Shown piece by piece: positions 30,359-42,230 of a DNA stretch of 64,000 nucleotides. The notes under the pieces were generated by a model. That model was not told where the DNA came from and did not search any database. It saw only the letters and a program-made list of their open reading frames with translations. The position numbers and the translations under genes were made by a program. Each line of letters begins with the position of its first letter. Position 1 is the stretch's first letter. Source of the stretch: Echiichthys vipera (Eukaryota > Chordata > Actinopteri > Perciformes > Trachinidae); contig OY829658.1 of assembly GCA_963691815.1 (NCBI GenBank), positions 17,971,785 through 18,035,784 of the forward strand, read 5' to 3'.

Positions 30359-33110
30359 CTACTGAGGTGGCTGCTGCTGGTCTGGCATGCTCCTGATGAT
30401 GTCAGAATCGCCTGAAGAGAAAGAGAACAAAAGGTCATCAAATAAAAAACAAATTGCCATATATTCAGTACTAATAAATCAAATTCCCTGCATAAAACAG
30501 CTTTATTAACAACATACAATTACATAAACCAAGTTGATGTTAGTAAAGGAGCATTCATGAACGGCTTTCATCTCGCAAACCACTAGTAAACATCAAAGTG
30601 CTTTTACACACCTGAGTCTAAGCAGCATCCCAAATACTGTTAAAATTAAGGTCAATAGAGACATCTGTGCTGCTCTGAGTTTGAAAGATATTTTTAAAAA
30701 ATGGATGTTTTGAAAGATTAGTTGCTGTTCAGCAGTTATACTGATGCATGGCTATTACCTCAGATTAAATCACATCACTGATCCGGCTACTAGTTTCAAT
30801 ACCTTGTCAAATAAAGTGCATGCAAAGGTTTCACATTAGACGCCACAACTCAACTACTTTTCCTCTGACCTCTCTTGATCTTGATTTCATGTGTTGAATG
30901 CCATTGTGTTAGTAGTAGACCAATATACCTTAAGGTGAGCCGGTTCTTTGGATGAAAATTAATTTTCTGTTGTGAATTGTGGTTGATAACTTTGTTGGTG
31001 TTAGAGGGGCATTTTACTGTGTTCAGTGCTTCCAACAGGCTCGTTGGGGACCAGTCCCCCGAGGCCAATATCCCTGCATCAATTTATCTACCAGACAATG
31101 CCTGGCACAAGCTATTAATCCATTAAGTATTCCAATGTTCCTCACTCCATCAGGAAAAAGAATTTCGCTGAATAAGCTCAATGTTGCAGCAATGGAAAAG
31201 CAGGGAAATCTACTGCACCATACTGAAGAGTAAGGTACTCACCAGGGTCAATAATCGCCAGTGTGCACACCCTGTAGTATTTTCCGCAGGCTGTGCCGAG
31301 CTCAATGTTGTTTCCACTGTAGTGGTGGACACCAGTCTTGGCCAGCATGGCATAGTACTCAATCTCAGATTTCCTGAAGAGGGCAGAGACAAAAGGAGTT
31401 AAAACGGCAGATACAATTTCAGTAACTTCCAAAAGAGACAAAAACAAATGCCCAAAAAGTTGCAAACAAGTCAAGCTACTGTAGAAGTTCAAAATACCAA
31501 TAATCAGTCGGTGTGCCTGCAATTTAAAACCAAACCAACAGTCTTTCAGACAACTGCACTGAAGCACATCAACCTGTGAAACAGCTATGTTGTCTGAACA
31601 GATAAATCAGTTATATTCTATCTATGTTCAAGTCCTGTTAATGAGTGTTTTAAATGGACATGTGCATCTCTTCCTCCACTGCTCCCATGTGGTAGTGACA
31701 GGCACTGATGAGGAAAAGGCTGAAATGCTGTTCATGGCCACGTAAACACACTCACTGTCCATGTTTGATGTTTCTATTAACACTCTGTCAACCATATAGA
31801 CCAGACTGTATACAACAGTATATAGTCTGTGATAGACTGTTTACAAGTTGTTGTTGAACACATGCAATAGACAAAATCAGATCACCCCACTATGCAACTA
31901 CTTGCTTACAACTTAACATGAAAAATAACTATACTTTAATAGAAAGTGTGCGATTTATTGATTGTCTTCATACCTGAGGGCTGGGCAGTTGTTGGCCAGG
32001 ATAACCAGCTTGGCTTTTCCCTGACGGATCATCTTCTGGGACTGTTTGTAGCCCAGGACGTATTTCCCACTCTTCATCACCAGCTGGAGCCGGGAGTTGA
32101 TGGACTCCATGGACTTTTTCTGAACAAACAGATATACACATACCTAAAGTTAGTGACAGCACACAAAGCTACATAGCTAATGTTAACTTTCACCACTTGT
32201 CCATCGTCGTTCTCATGCAAAACCCAAGACCGGGTTCCTTCACCTTTTCCAAATTCAAATTAAGCACTTTTCAAGCAATTCAAGGTGCATTCATGTGCTT
32301 TTCCATCACCTTACAGCTGTGATAAACTACATATTTATATAAATTACAATACTCAGTATTAGTATTATAGCACTTCAGTTCGTCTCATTGAATTAAATGC
32401 TATTGTCCTAGACATGATGTTTGGAGACAGCTTTCTACCAAAGGACTACGAATGAAAGGAAAACTAACTCAACTAATAAATCAGCAGAAATATAATCAAC
32501 TATGTTGAAAATCTGTTAATCGTCAAGGAATTTTTCATGCAAAAATGTCAGAAATGCCGTTTAGTCTCAAACGTGGATATCTTTTTTTCTGTGGTATATC
32601 ATATACACCATGACATCATTTCAAGCACTTTATTAATCAAAGCAATTAGGACCAAACTAAAATGTTTTTCCAAGGATTTCCAGCACCCGTAGGAACCCTG
32701 CCGTGATAACAGTGGGAATAATAAATATGCCGTTTAACAGAAGGACAAGGATATGTTGTTAACGTGCATTATAAGGGACGGTTGCCACGTTAATGACATG
32801 GTTTTTAGACATAGCAAACTAGCATTAGCTAACTTTATACTGCCGGAGTTACAGCTACAAACGTTAGCCGACAAACAGATGGACGGCAGTAAATAACACG
32901 GGCCGTCGACACACGACTCCTAATATTTACAGATACACAAATATAACGCGAAACTACACATATTTAGTGTGTTTATAATACGTTAATGGAGAGCTACAGT
33001 GCTAACTAGCAGGCCCTGACAGAAACACGTCTCCACGTGAAGCAACGGCAGCAGCGCGTGTGCTCCGGGCCGAGCCCAACGCCACTCACCGTTTTCTTTG
33101 CGGCCACCAT
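30359..33110 (-). CDS. rpl30: Ribosomal protein eL30 (RPL30), 116 aa
   Basis: Coding exons in transcript order: 33110-33090, 32119-31974, 31373-31243 and 30411-30359. The product belongs to the eL30/L7Ae RNA-binding fold of the cytosolic 60S subunit. Seen: MVAAKKT, then SINSRLQLVMKSGKYVLGYK, the KLVILANNCPALR core, and KSEIEYYAMLAKTGVHHYSG. The GNNIELGTACGKYYRV segment follows. The divergent tail is SMPDQQQPPQ (human SMPEQTGEK), making it one residue longer. A likely noncoding first exon at 33291-33253 is spliced to an acceptor just upstream of the ATG. It is transcribed away from erich5, as in human. The last intron holds a possible H/ACA snoRNA. Confidence 0.97.
31017..31150 (-). ncRNA. Candidate intronic H/ACA snoRNA (SNORA72-like position)
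   Basis: On the minus strand a GC-rich hairpin arm (CTCGGGG at 31063-31057 with CCCCAACGAG at 31049-31040) is followed by exactly 15 nt and then ACA plus CAG. This is the spacing of an H/ACA 3' hairpin. AGATAA (31089-31084) fits box H (ANANNA), and a smaller stem TGCCAG/CTGGTA precedes it. Mammalian RPL30 hosts SNORA72. The lower stems are weak, so this is a candidate only. Confidence 0.4.
32228..32705. mobile_element. hAT-like MITE in rpl30 intron
   Basis: The left end GGGTTCCTTCACCTTTTCCA, with AAGCACTTTTCAAGCAATTC, faces a right end GGATTTCCAGCACCCGTAGG then AACCCTG. The terminal GGGTTCC is inverted between ends. This is a common fish element (left end usually cagggttcccacac). No coding capacity. 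Confidence 0.6.
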
Positions 33111-33252
33111 TTTAGCTGTTTAGTCCTGACCGGCCAACCTGCGGGCGAGAGGAGGGAAGGACAACACTGTCGTTAATGTCTGGATGATAACAAGAGTCAA
33201 AAACCAACGAATCCAGGTGAATATTTATGAGAAAACTCGGAGCTCGTCTTAC

Positions 33253-33291
33253 TGTGAGTTAACTCCAATATGGCCTCGGAGAGAAAGGAAG
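33253..33291 (-). promoter_or_regulatory. rpl30: Predicted rpl30 noncoding first exon with 5'-TOP start
   Basis: On the minus strand the segment begins CTTCCTTTCTCTCC, a 5'-terminal oligopyrimidine tract expected of mTORC1-regulated ribosomal mRNAs. It ends at a good donor (ACA|gtaaga). The matching acceptor is the polypyrimidine tract ending cccgcag at 33140-33146. Upstream (33329-33350) are TGCGCA half-sites resembling NRF1 motifs. The start point is inferred. Confidence 0.55.
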
Positions 33292-33360
33292 TCCCATGGT
33301 GCATTGCGCTGCTATCTAACCGTGGGCCTGCGCAAACGACTACTGCGCAGAACGCTATTA

Positions 33361-34330
33361 CAGTGCCTACAGAAATTCATGATACCCTTTTGAAATGTTC
33401 ACTTTTTTTGTTTTGCAGCCTGAAATGATCATACATAGAAAATATATATTTTCCTAACGTGATTTACACATTTTGCCTTATAACATCCAAATGATTTTTT
33501 TTTTTAATTTCTGAATATTAATAAAAGATGAAAAAGTAGAATTGCTGGGTTGGAAAAGTGTTGAGTCCCCAGATGTAATACTTTGTGAAGGACCTTATTC
33601 TTTGATTACAGCCACCAGTCTGTTTGGGTGTGTCTCTACCAGCTTGTGCACCCAGATAGCTGAATAATTCCCCATTCTTCCTGCAGAACTGTTTGAGTTC
33701 AGTCAAATTCTGTGGTGAGCGGTGATGAACTGCACTCTTCAAGGCCATCCACAGATGTTCTGTAGGATTCAGGTCAGGGCTCTGACTCGGCTGCTCTAGG
33801 ACATTCACCTTCCTGTTCTTTAGCCACTATGTTGTTTTTCTGGCTGTGTGTTTTGGGTCGTTGTCATGCAGGAAGGTGAACCACCTGCCCAGTTTAAAGT
33901 GTCAGAGGGCTGCAGGTTTTCCCAAGGAATTTGGGTGTTCTTGGTGGCATCCATTTTTTCCTTCAATCCTGACCAACTGCCCAGTCCCTGCTGAAGAGAA
34001 ACAAGTCCACAACATAATGCTGCCACCACCATGCTTCACCAGGTATGGTGTGTTTTGGGTGGTGTGCTGTGTTTGATTTCTGCCAAACATAGCGCTTGGA
34101 GTTCAGCCCTAAAAGTTCAATTTTGATCATCTGATCATATAATCTTTTTGAAACTTCAATATGTTTTTTTACGACATTTTTTTCAGGTGAAGCCTCTTTC
34201 TTGTCACCCTGCCATACATGTATAACTTGTGAAATTGTTGTCACATGCACAGATCGACCTCTGCCATTAAGACTTGTAACTCCTTCAATGTCACCATGGA
34301 CATTACGCTGCTCCAGAGGCATAACTCAGG
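33361..34330 (-). mobile_element. Decayed Tc1/mariner transposon, 5'-truncated
   Basis: The left end CAGTGCCTACAGAAATTCAT is preceded by TA, the Tc1 target dinucleotide, and resembles Tc1 fish ends. Minus-strand fragments 33518-33808, 33820-34032 and 33963-34322 carry typical transposase pieces. These are NVLEQPSQSPDLNPTEHLW near the C-terminus, GGSIMLWTCFSSAGTG, and KRYVWQKSNTAHHPKHTIP. The frame changes between pieces and no N-terminal DNA-binding domain is seen, so it is inactive. The right side runs into unrelated repeat-like sequence (CTCAAGGGCACATCGACAGG). Confidence 0.9.
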
Positions 34331-34786
34331 ATTAAGACGTTTGCTCAAGGGCACATCGACAGGGGGCCTAGTTGTTTAGTGTGACTCAGCTACAAGTTCA
34401 CTCTCCCCGCCCCAAGAGGTGGCCGCTGCACACTGACTGAATAATGTATTTCGGTTCCTGCGCCAGCCTCCTGGAAACAACCTAAGTTACGGTACACAAC
34501 AGAAGCCCACATTTCACTTGCGTGTCCAACTTAGTGACTTGAAGCCACAACGCAAATATCTGAGCGCGTTTTTTCGGAAGAACCATGATGCGCAATTACG
34601 CACGGGACTAAAGGAATTGACAACAGTCTTTTTGTCTCTCCTTCAGGGGATTCGCTGTCGATAGTTTTGAGTTCTTTCCATTTACAGAGACGACATCTAT
34701 GCACAACGTCATCAGCGCAGCTCCAGCCTCTTCTCAACTCTTAACCCTGAAGTTAACCATCCAGTCCTCTATGTGCACAGGACAGG

Positions 34787-37700
34787 ATGGGATGCTCCAC
34801 CAGTTCCCAAACTTCAGCGGTAGACACGACTCGACCCAGTGCTAAGCCCGAGGACAGCAACGGAGCGAGCACAACAGGTGATGCACAAAGCTTCACAATT
34901 CTTTGTAATATAATATGTTGGTGAGGAATGTGGAAAATACAGATAACGTGTTATATAAGTAATGCAGCTAGGTAGCATTCATTGCAAGCTTATTTTTAAC
35001 ACAGATTATTAGATTAATTACTAAGAATAATGTCTTTGTAATGCTATGTTTTCAACAGTACATTGGAATATTTTCTGACATAGGGTAGTGTCATAATTTC
35101 CATGTAAAACAACAATAATTATGTATTTGCATAAAGTGGGAAATGATGTCCAAACCTTCCAGCAGCAAGGCACTGACAACTAGCATTATCACTGGCTGTG
35201 ACATATCTGTAAATATCAATTTGCTAGAAAGATACCAGTCAAATTATCTGTATAAATGATTGCTGGAATCAAATGTATTAATCAATAACCTTGTAACCTG
35301 TTGGTGGTCATGGTGGAAGTTCACTGCCATCCCCAAATAGAGTAACTTCATCCATATAATTATACTGTGGTGAACACTGCTTGATAAGGAGGACCTACAT
35401 GGAGACTACATGCAAATGATCAGCATCATTTTTGTGGGTACAGTACCTGATGTCTGTAGTTTAGTGACCCAGAGTCACAGAATAACAGGATGGGAAAGTT
35501 TATTGTCATTATTTAACAGTGGTTTCTGACTCTGTCCTGTCCGAGAGAGACAGTGGTATGAAAGCATATTTGGTGACAGTCTATGGTTTCAATCGGCAAT
35601 GGAGACGCCACTTTGGACACTCCTTTGTTGTAGTGGGCCAGATATGGCCTGGCTCTGCTGAAAACTAGCACACGTTTCAAGGTACAACACTTGTGTCTGC
35701 ATTTAACAGCGTTAAGGAGGAGCAGGAACTTATAAATATGTGCAGGACTGATTTACCATCAGAGGATGTCAAATGTTTATATTGATGTGACTTTGCAGTT
35801 CTGCCAGCTTAAGCATTATTAGACCAAACTCGAAGAAGGAGCAGGTGAAAAACTGGTAAAAGATTCACTATGTGGGACCACCTCTGAGCAAGTGTCCACG
35901 CTCTGATTCTGTCTTTGCATTCCTTAAAGAGATATTACAGGCCTATTAGTGCAACGCCAGCATGGAGACACAGGCATGCATGCACACTCACATATGAGTA
36001 TTCTGAAATGCAACTTTATTTACTGTAATGTGTATTTGTATAGCCTAAGCTGCCCATCCCTAGAAGGGCATTTATAATACAAAAAGCAACAAATACACAA
36101 GAGACCACAAAAACTCAGAACTCAACAAGAAAACAAAAAAACAATGCAAGATACAGACTTAATAGAACAAAGCACCATAAAACAAGAAGATCATTCATGA
36201 CTACATGATTGCTCCCTCCTAAAACACTCTTTTAGTTTAAGTTTAAAATGATACAAGTCAAGAAACAGTTTGATCCACATGTTAATCCCCCAAACAGAAA
36301 AAAAGCTGTTTTAATGATGGTCTTCGTACATGTATCAGCACCTTACAAATTAAAATGAGCTGAGAAACTGCACTGCCCCTGCTACCGTGTGTTAAAGCTC
36401 ATGTCCTGCAGCTGACTCTGACCTCCCTGCGGACGTAAAGAGCAAAAGGAGAGTTCCCCCCTACGACTCACAAAAAAGTGTTTCATCATTGTTGTCACTT
36501 GATGAGGGCAGAGCATCTGACTTTGCTCGCAAGTCGCTCCCAGCTGAATGACCTCGAACAGCGAGGTGTTTGTGTAATCATCGTCTTAGAGGTCAGATGG
36601 AAATGCGTCAGGATGTCTTCTTCTTTTTGCATGTGGCTCATTTCCTTCACTTGATGCTACTTGTCAATGCCAAAACAGAAAGATGACATTCATTAACCCG
36701 AGGTTCATTCATTTAAACAGTAAAAGATTGCGTTCTTTTTTTTCAAGGAAAATATTGGGACAAATATATTGCAGAATGGAAAGGGTGAGGTGACTATTTT
36801 ATACAAACATATCGACCGTCAAGAGTTCTATGATCCATGCAAATACTGTACTTTCAATGCAAATCATTCAGAAAAACAAGGAACAATATCAAACACATAG
36901 CAACCTGTCTATAGAGCTGTCAACTGTTTGGTATGAGGCTGTTAGTGTTTATTAACATAATCCACATAATCATTAACCCTTTGTGGTTCCAGTTAGGTGT
37001 CAGTGGGGGGTCTCTTTATGCCATTTTTGCTTCCTACCCAATGATCTGTGGTTAACAGCAGAAGCACATGTTTTATTCTTTTCCCAGTTATCTCAAGAAG
37101 GAACAGCTGATTGAGTTCTGTTTCTAGAGAAGTGCACACATTGCTGCTTCATTTTTGTTTGGTGGTAGCTTTACACATTCCAGTGGTCAGAGACTAGAGT
37201 TTAATCTTTAGATGTTAGGGGTCATTTACCCTGCATATGCCTCTCTTATACACTCTCAAAGTAAGAAACATGGTGGTATTACTTATAAGATAATAAATCA
37301 GTATTAATGAATTTCTTGTCTTTTCCTTCAACTTGTAAACTCTCTGGCTTTGGGTTAAGTCAACTCTGTAGCCATTCCGTATGCAACACAAATATAAAGT
37401 TAAGTAAAACAACGGAAAGCCAAGACCACATTAACGATACACCAAACTGTCTCACATTTAAATAAGGAAAGTCTTCTTTTCTTACCCGATAAGGTCTTTG
37501 TGTGTGTGTTTTTTTTTTGTTGGCCTCTGGTCACCGTGTAACCACCACAAGTGATAGTGCTGCTACTGCCTTGTGTTACCAAGATGTGAAGTGTGAAGGG
37601 AATTTTTTTCAAGTATTTTGTGGGATATTTTTGTATTGCAGACAATAGTAGAGAGATGACAGGAAGCGAGGTAGGGAGAGGTACAACAGAGGACTTAACA

Positions 37701-40700
37701 TAACTAAGTAAAGTTTTTACCCATAACAGACAGAACAATATCATTAGAGGCACATGTTTACCATAGGTACCCCAATGAAAACAAACACTAATTTGATCCT
37801 TGACCATGGAGTCATACTGTGTCACACCAAGGTCCTCTGCCTCACATAATACATTGTAAATTGTTTAATCTTGTGTCTTATGTAAATGTTATAATGTTTC
37901 TCATCTTTATGTCATTCAAATATTTTGCCTTCTAGATCTTGATAATATGATCACCAACAATATGGTCCATAATTCATGCAATTTGACTGTACATTTGAAC
38001 TAGGTAAAAGTAAAAACTTGAAACCTTCTTTTTGGATGTTTGGATCACGTGCCGTGTTAATTGTTAATACTGCTGTTCCTGACAGGGGCTGCCAATGAGA
38101 ATGGCAAAGTAGCTGAGGACAGCGAAACTATTCCAGACCAGACACCCACTGGGGGAGGCGATGAACCTGCTGCAGCTGCAACATCTGCAGACAACACCGC
38201 TGCAGCTCCACCTGCAGACAAGGAGCCTCAGGCTGCTGCAGACAGTCCGCCTGCAGCAGCAGCAGCAGCGCCTGCAGAAGCAGCAGCGCCTGCAGAAGCA
38301 GCAGCGCCTGCAGAAGCAGCAGCGCCTGCAGAAGCAGCAGCGCCTGCAGAAGCAGCAGCGCCTGCAGAAGCTTCAGCAGCAGCAGACGGCACCACAGAGA
38401 CAGCAGCGGGCTCCTCAGAGCCTGCAGCTGCAGCTCCTGAAGAAGGTAGGTCGAGTCAGAAACAACACAGGGACAGGTCAATGACAATTGTTTTCTCTTA
38501 TTAAAGAAATTAATTTACAAACTAGAGGTTAGGTACATTTTTAGGACCTATTTTTTTTTGCAGACTGTGAACAGGCAACAGATGAACATACTCAACTTTG
38601 GATTTAATTTTCCTGTAATTCTCCATAACATCTTTACACCCACCATATATTTTAGCAAAATTACACGTTTAACGCTGTTAGCAGAGCCCCTGCGCTTGGC
38701 TCTGAGAATGTATCAATTTTCATTGGGTACTTCTTTATTTTGTTTTCATTCTTTTTTATTTTCTTTGCAAATGACATCTGTGCACTACTAACCCATGACT
38801 GTGACATATACCACACCGACTGAACCCGTTTTAAGTTTGATAAGGATGTAGCTGCTTCTTAAAGTGTAATTCCGGTGCAAAAACATCCCGTGGTCTTTTT
38901 CGGCACTTACATACATCTAATAGTAAGTGTAACAACTAATAATGGAGAAATCCGAGAGAGTCGCTAACAGCCGTACGTGGCTAATACTGATTAGCTTGGG
39001 GCAGTACGGTGAAAGCATTAAAACAGCTTTCTTAACCACTAATACTGCTCATGATAACACCAAACCTCTTCAGTACCATGATGAGAGTCCTTACACATGA
39101 AACAAAGCACCAAAAACATAGTTAGTGAACCCAGAGTTTATTAAAAGAGTGTTTTGAAAGACGTACCAACTGGCCCTGGTACCAGCTCCTCTCGTAGTAA
39201 AGTCCATTCAAGTCGATTACCAAATGCAATCCAAAAGAAAGAAGCCCATTGGTGCTTTATTTTATGTGTAAGGATACGTATCATGCTACTGCAGAGGTTT
39301 GGTGTTATTTTGAGCAGTATTAGTGGTTAAAAAAGCTGTTTTAATGCCTTCACCGTATTGCCCCGAGCTAATCAGTGTTCAGTGTAATCAGCCATGTCCA
39401 GCTGTTAGCGACTCTCCTGGATTACTCCGTTAATATTTGTTACACGAGAAAAACTGTCTAGATGGCTTATTTGATGTATGTTAGTGCCAAAAAAGACCAC
39501 AGGATGATCTTTGCACTGTAATTACACTCTTCTCTTTGACATAATCTACATTTGAAACTGGTCATTTAAAGCTGTTACCACAACTGGTTGAAAACAATAT
39601 TCACAATGTTTATATGTCCCATAGAGGGAAGGGGAACTCATTAAGGACAAAATGTATGTGCAATGTTCCCATTAACCAGCAGTAACCTGAGCCCTGCTCG
39701 GCCTCCTGCACAGTGACCCAACAAGCACAGCATCCAGGTGCATATTGTCCCCTTCGCCCTTCCCTAGACCATCCACAGTCCCACTGCAATGGCGGTAACC
39801 AGGCAATATCCAACAACACACAGACATGACTTTTAATGAACACACTGGGGCGGCCACATGAGTGTGTTTATAAGTCTATGTGACTTTTGATTAACTAGTT
39901 AGGATCTAACAATCTGCCTCAACACTTAATTGTATCAATATTATATTAATGTATTGACTGATAGAAGAGTTTTTAATGAACTTCAGTCATGAAAATATAT
40001 TTTTCCTCCTGGCAGTGTACATTCTTTAGGATGTATAGAGTGTGGTGAGTTAGAGTCACATCTGAACAGTCTGTTGATCAGTAACTATTGTCTGTTGAGG
40101 CTGTAACTGTTGTTAAAGGCTATAGACCAAAAAATACACTTTGACCCAGGACCAGCTCCTGATTTGTGTAAGAACTAAACCGCATGGACATTTCTCCTAT
40201 ACTAAATACATAATGTAGTCAGGATACTTTTTGTGGCATCTGTTGTCTCTGGAGAAAATAATGAACCTCTTAACCTCTCCCCTGTTCTTCTCTGCTCTGC
40301 TCTCAGGGGAATATGCTAAATTACAAATGAGTGAGTGCAACATAACGATCCTCGCTCTAAATTCCGGGGGGAGCACTTCAGGTGTGCGCAGCGATGATCT
40401 CTCTGCACACTAAATGATTATCTATACATGGAAGTGCTCCGCAGGGACGGCTATCAGTTCACTCGTTGCTTCATGATGCAAATGACAAGCAGCCGGCCGG
40501 TTCATAAAGTCAGCTCTTCATTTTCCTCTTTGTCTAATGCAAAGTGTCTACTACTGTAATGCAGGCTATTGAAGAAAGATGGACAAGGTAGCAAAGCCAG
40601 AACACTGTGCACTTCTGCAATGGAAAAGATACAGTACATTGCATCCTTAGATTACAGTCTACCTGTGCAGGTACCATCCTTTCTCTTGTACATATAATTC

Positions 40701-42230
40701 TAAAGATAGGGTAAAACAGGTTCAAAAGTCAAAGTCAAACCTTTGTCTTCACTTGATCTTGACCCCCTTTGGTGTCCAACTTGACTCACCCTCACTTCTA
40801 GCTTGACCACAGCCCCTTTGACTGCCATGCATGCAGTTTGTGTGTGTGTGTGTGTGGGTGTGTGTGTGTTGACAACTTTTTTGTTGTCATCGTGGTCTCA
40901 TTAAGGTGCAATCTGAGTCCACAGAGAAACTGGAGCATGCCGACACATATAGGGCTTACACCGGCCACAAGCGATGTTGTTGCCTCCATTTCACAGCCAA
41001 TGGAGAGAGAGGATCGAGTGTCACATAAGCAGAGCGGACATGGCAGCTCATCAGCTTCTGGATATGTTAGCGGCAAGGGTTGAGAGAGTCGGGTCGGTGG
41101 AAATAATCCGCAATCACAAGTCTTTGAAAGAAAGGTCATGACAAATGTGATCGAATGTAAATGTGTGTTTATGTTTGTCGCTGACGTGATTTCACACCTT
41201 TGGTTTGAATAATTCACGTTTCTGTTGTTAGGTCTGGTCTTACTTACCTCACTTATCTCCAGCTGTTATAGCCATGCAGGTAGTTTCTTGTTCTATTTGT
41301 CCATGTTTCTACGATACTGGTCACAACGGAGGTGAATAAAATGGTAAAAATATATTTTTAAACCTTAAAATTAATATGTCACTTTCTTAAGAAACAATGT
41401 CTTTGTCACTACTCAGGCTTATCCACAGACTATTTAGTGGAAGTACCAAATTAATAGTGTCTGTGAAAACAATTGTATCTTCTTTGACACTGTTTCTGGG
41501 AAGAGATCATGCTGTTGAATGTTTGAAAGGTAATTTTGTAATGCTGTGAACATCCCATAGACCGAACCTTTAAAGGCCCCACATTGTAAAAAGTGAGGTA
41601 GACGTGTCTTTTTTTATTATAAAGCAGGTGAAAGTGTTGTATAAATATTGTGAAAGTATCAGAACACTCAATCCACAGAAAAATGCACAGAGAACGTATT
41701 CAGAAACTGTGTCTTTAAATGAGCTATCAGGACTATATATATATATATATATATATATAGGTAGACAGTGTGGCTAAAGTGCCATTACAGTCATTCTCCA
41801 GCAGCAATGACAGTGCAGAGACACAGAGAGTGCAGGTGCGGAAGATACAGGCATTCTCACCAGTCGGAGCAGACTGGGCTTATTGAGGAGGGGCTCCTAA
41901 AGAGACAGGCGCTAAAAGAAGAAAGAATAATAATAATGTGTTTTTTGCATTAAAGTATGTAAACATGTTCTATTAGAAACCCCAAATACAAGTGTGAACC
42001 TGAAAATGAGCATGATATGGGACGTTTAAATGTGATTGTATCAAAAAATCTATTTTTCTTTCTGAACAGAAAAAACAGAGACGACAGCGACTGCCTCAGA
42101 GCCCAAAACAGAGGAGGCACCAGGTGAGTGATGATGTAATGTCAACACAATGTTACATAATAAATATAAAAAATGTCTACAACAGCTTAACATGTTTCCC
42201 CTCTTTTTGCCTTCAGCTCCCAGTGAGTGA
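34787..42230 (+). CDS. erich5: Glutamate-rich protein 5 (ERICH5) homologue, 4 exons, 172 aa
   Basis: Exons: 34787-34877, 38086-38445, 42070-42123 and 42217-42230. The protein starts MGCSTSSQTSAVDTTRPSAK. Gly2 with Cys3 predicts N-myristoylation plus palmitoylation, hence membrane attachment; human ERICH5 also starts MGCSS. The rest is low-complexity Ala, Pro, Glu and Gln, expected to be disordered. It includes six copies of PAEAAA encoded by an 18-bp tandem repeat (about 38273-38375). The C-terminus is TETTATASEPKTEEAPAPSE. The molecular role of the family is unknown. The identification rests mainly on position (rpl30 minus, this gene plus, rida minus, as in human) and the acylation start; overall sequence is too simple to align confidently. 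BASP1 shares the composition but begins MGGKLS and lies elsewhere. Confidence 0.75.
36040..36330 (+). repeat. Possible dispersed repeat in erich5 intron 1
   Basis: The A-rich stretch after TTTGTATAGCCTAAGCTGCC resembles teleost elements of the 'tttatatagcgcctttc ... aaagcaac' type. No ends were defined. The rest of the 3.2-kb intron shows nothing I recognise. Confidence 0.3.
38246..38392 (+). repeat. erich5: 18-bp coding tandem repeat in erich5 exon 2
   Basis: GCGCCTGCAGAAGCAGCA is repeated about six times with almost no variation, flanked by CAG runs. It encodes PAEAAA in frame. The near identity of units at the DNA level suggests recent expansion and likely length polymorphism. Confidence 0.9.
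38863..39528. mobile_element. Foldback element with arms of about 255 bp
   Basis: The left arm, from TGTAATTCCGGTGCAAAAAC through ACACATGAAACAAAGCACCA (about 39116), is matched inversely. The right arm runs from ATTGGTGCTTTATTTTATGT (about 39248) to TTGCACTGTAATTACA (39526). The loop is about 130 bp. There is no coding capacity. It lies in erich5 intron 2, so the pre-mRNA can form a long hairpin. Confidence 0.85.
40838..40873. repeat. (TG)n microsatellite
   Basis: A TG run with a few G interruptions in erich5 intron 2. Another TG run is at 42306-42336 in the erich5 3' region. Confidence 0.9.
41568..42032 (-). mobile_element. Inverted copy of the CCCATATTATG dispersed element
   Basis: It ends TTTAAAGGCCCCACATTGTA on the left and CATGATATGGGACGTTTAAA on the right, which are imperfect inverted repeats. 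Inside, AACTGTGTCTTTAAATGAGC matches the reverse of 27157-27180. An (AT)n run lies at 41734-41759. It ends about 40 bp before erich5 exon 3. Confidence 0.65.

Noticed and set aside
37400..37825. 141-codon minus-strand open frame in erich5 intron 1
   Set aside because: No recognisable domain, no splice context and AT-rich composition like the flanking intron.
34787..42230. BASP1 as an alternative identity for the Ala/Pro/Glu-rich gene
   Set aside because: BASP1 starts MGGKLSKKKKG with a basic effector domain. Here the start is MGCSTSSQ, and the rpl30/rida neighbours point to ERICH5.
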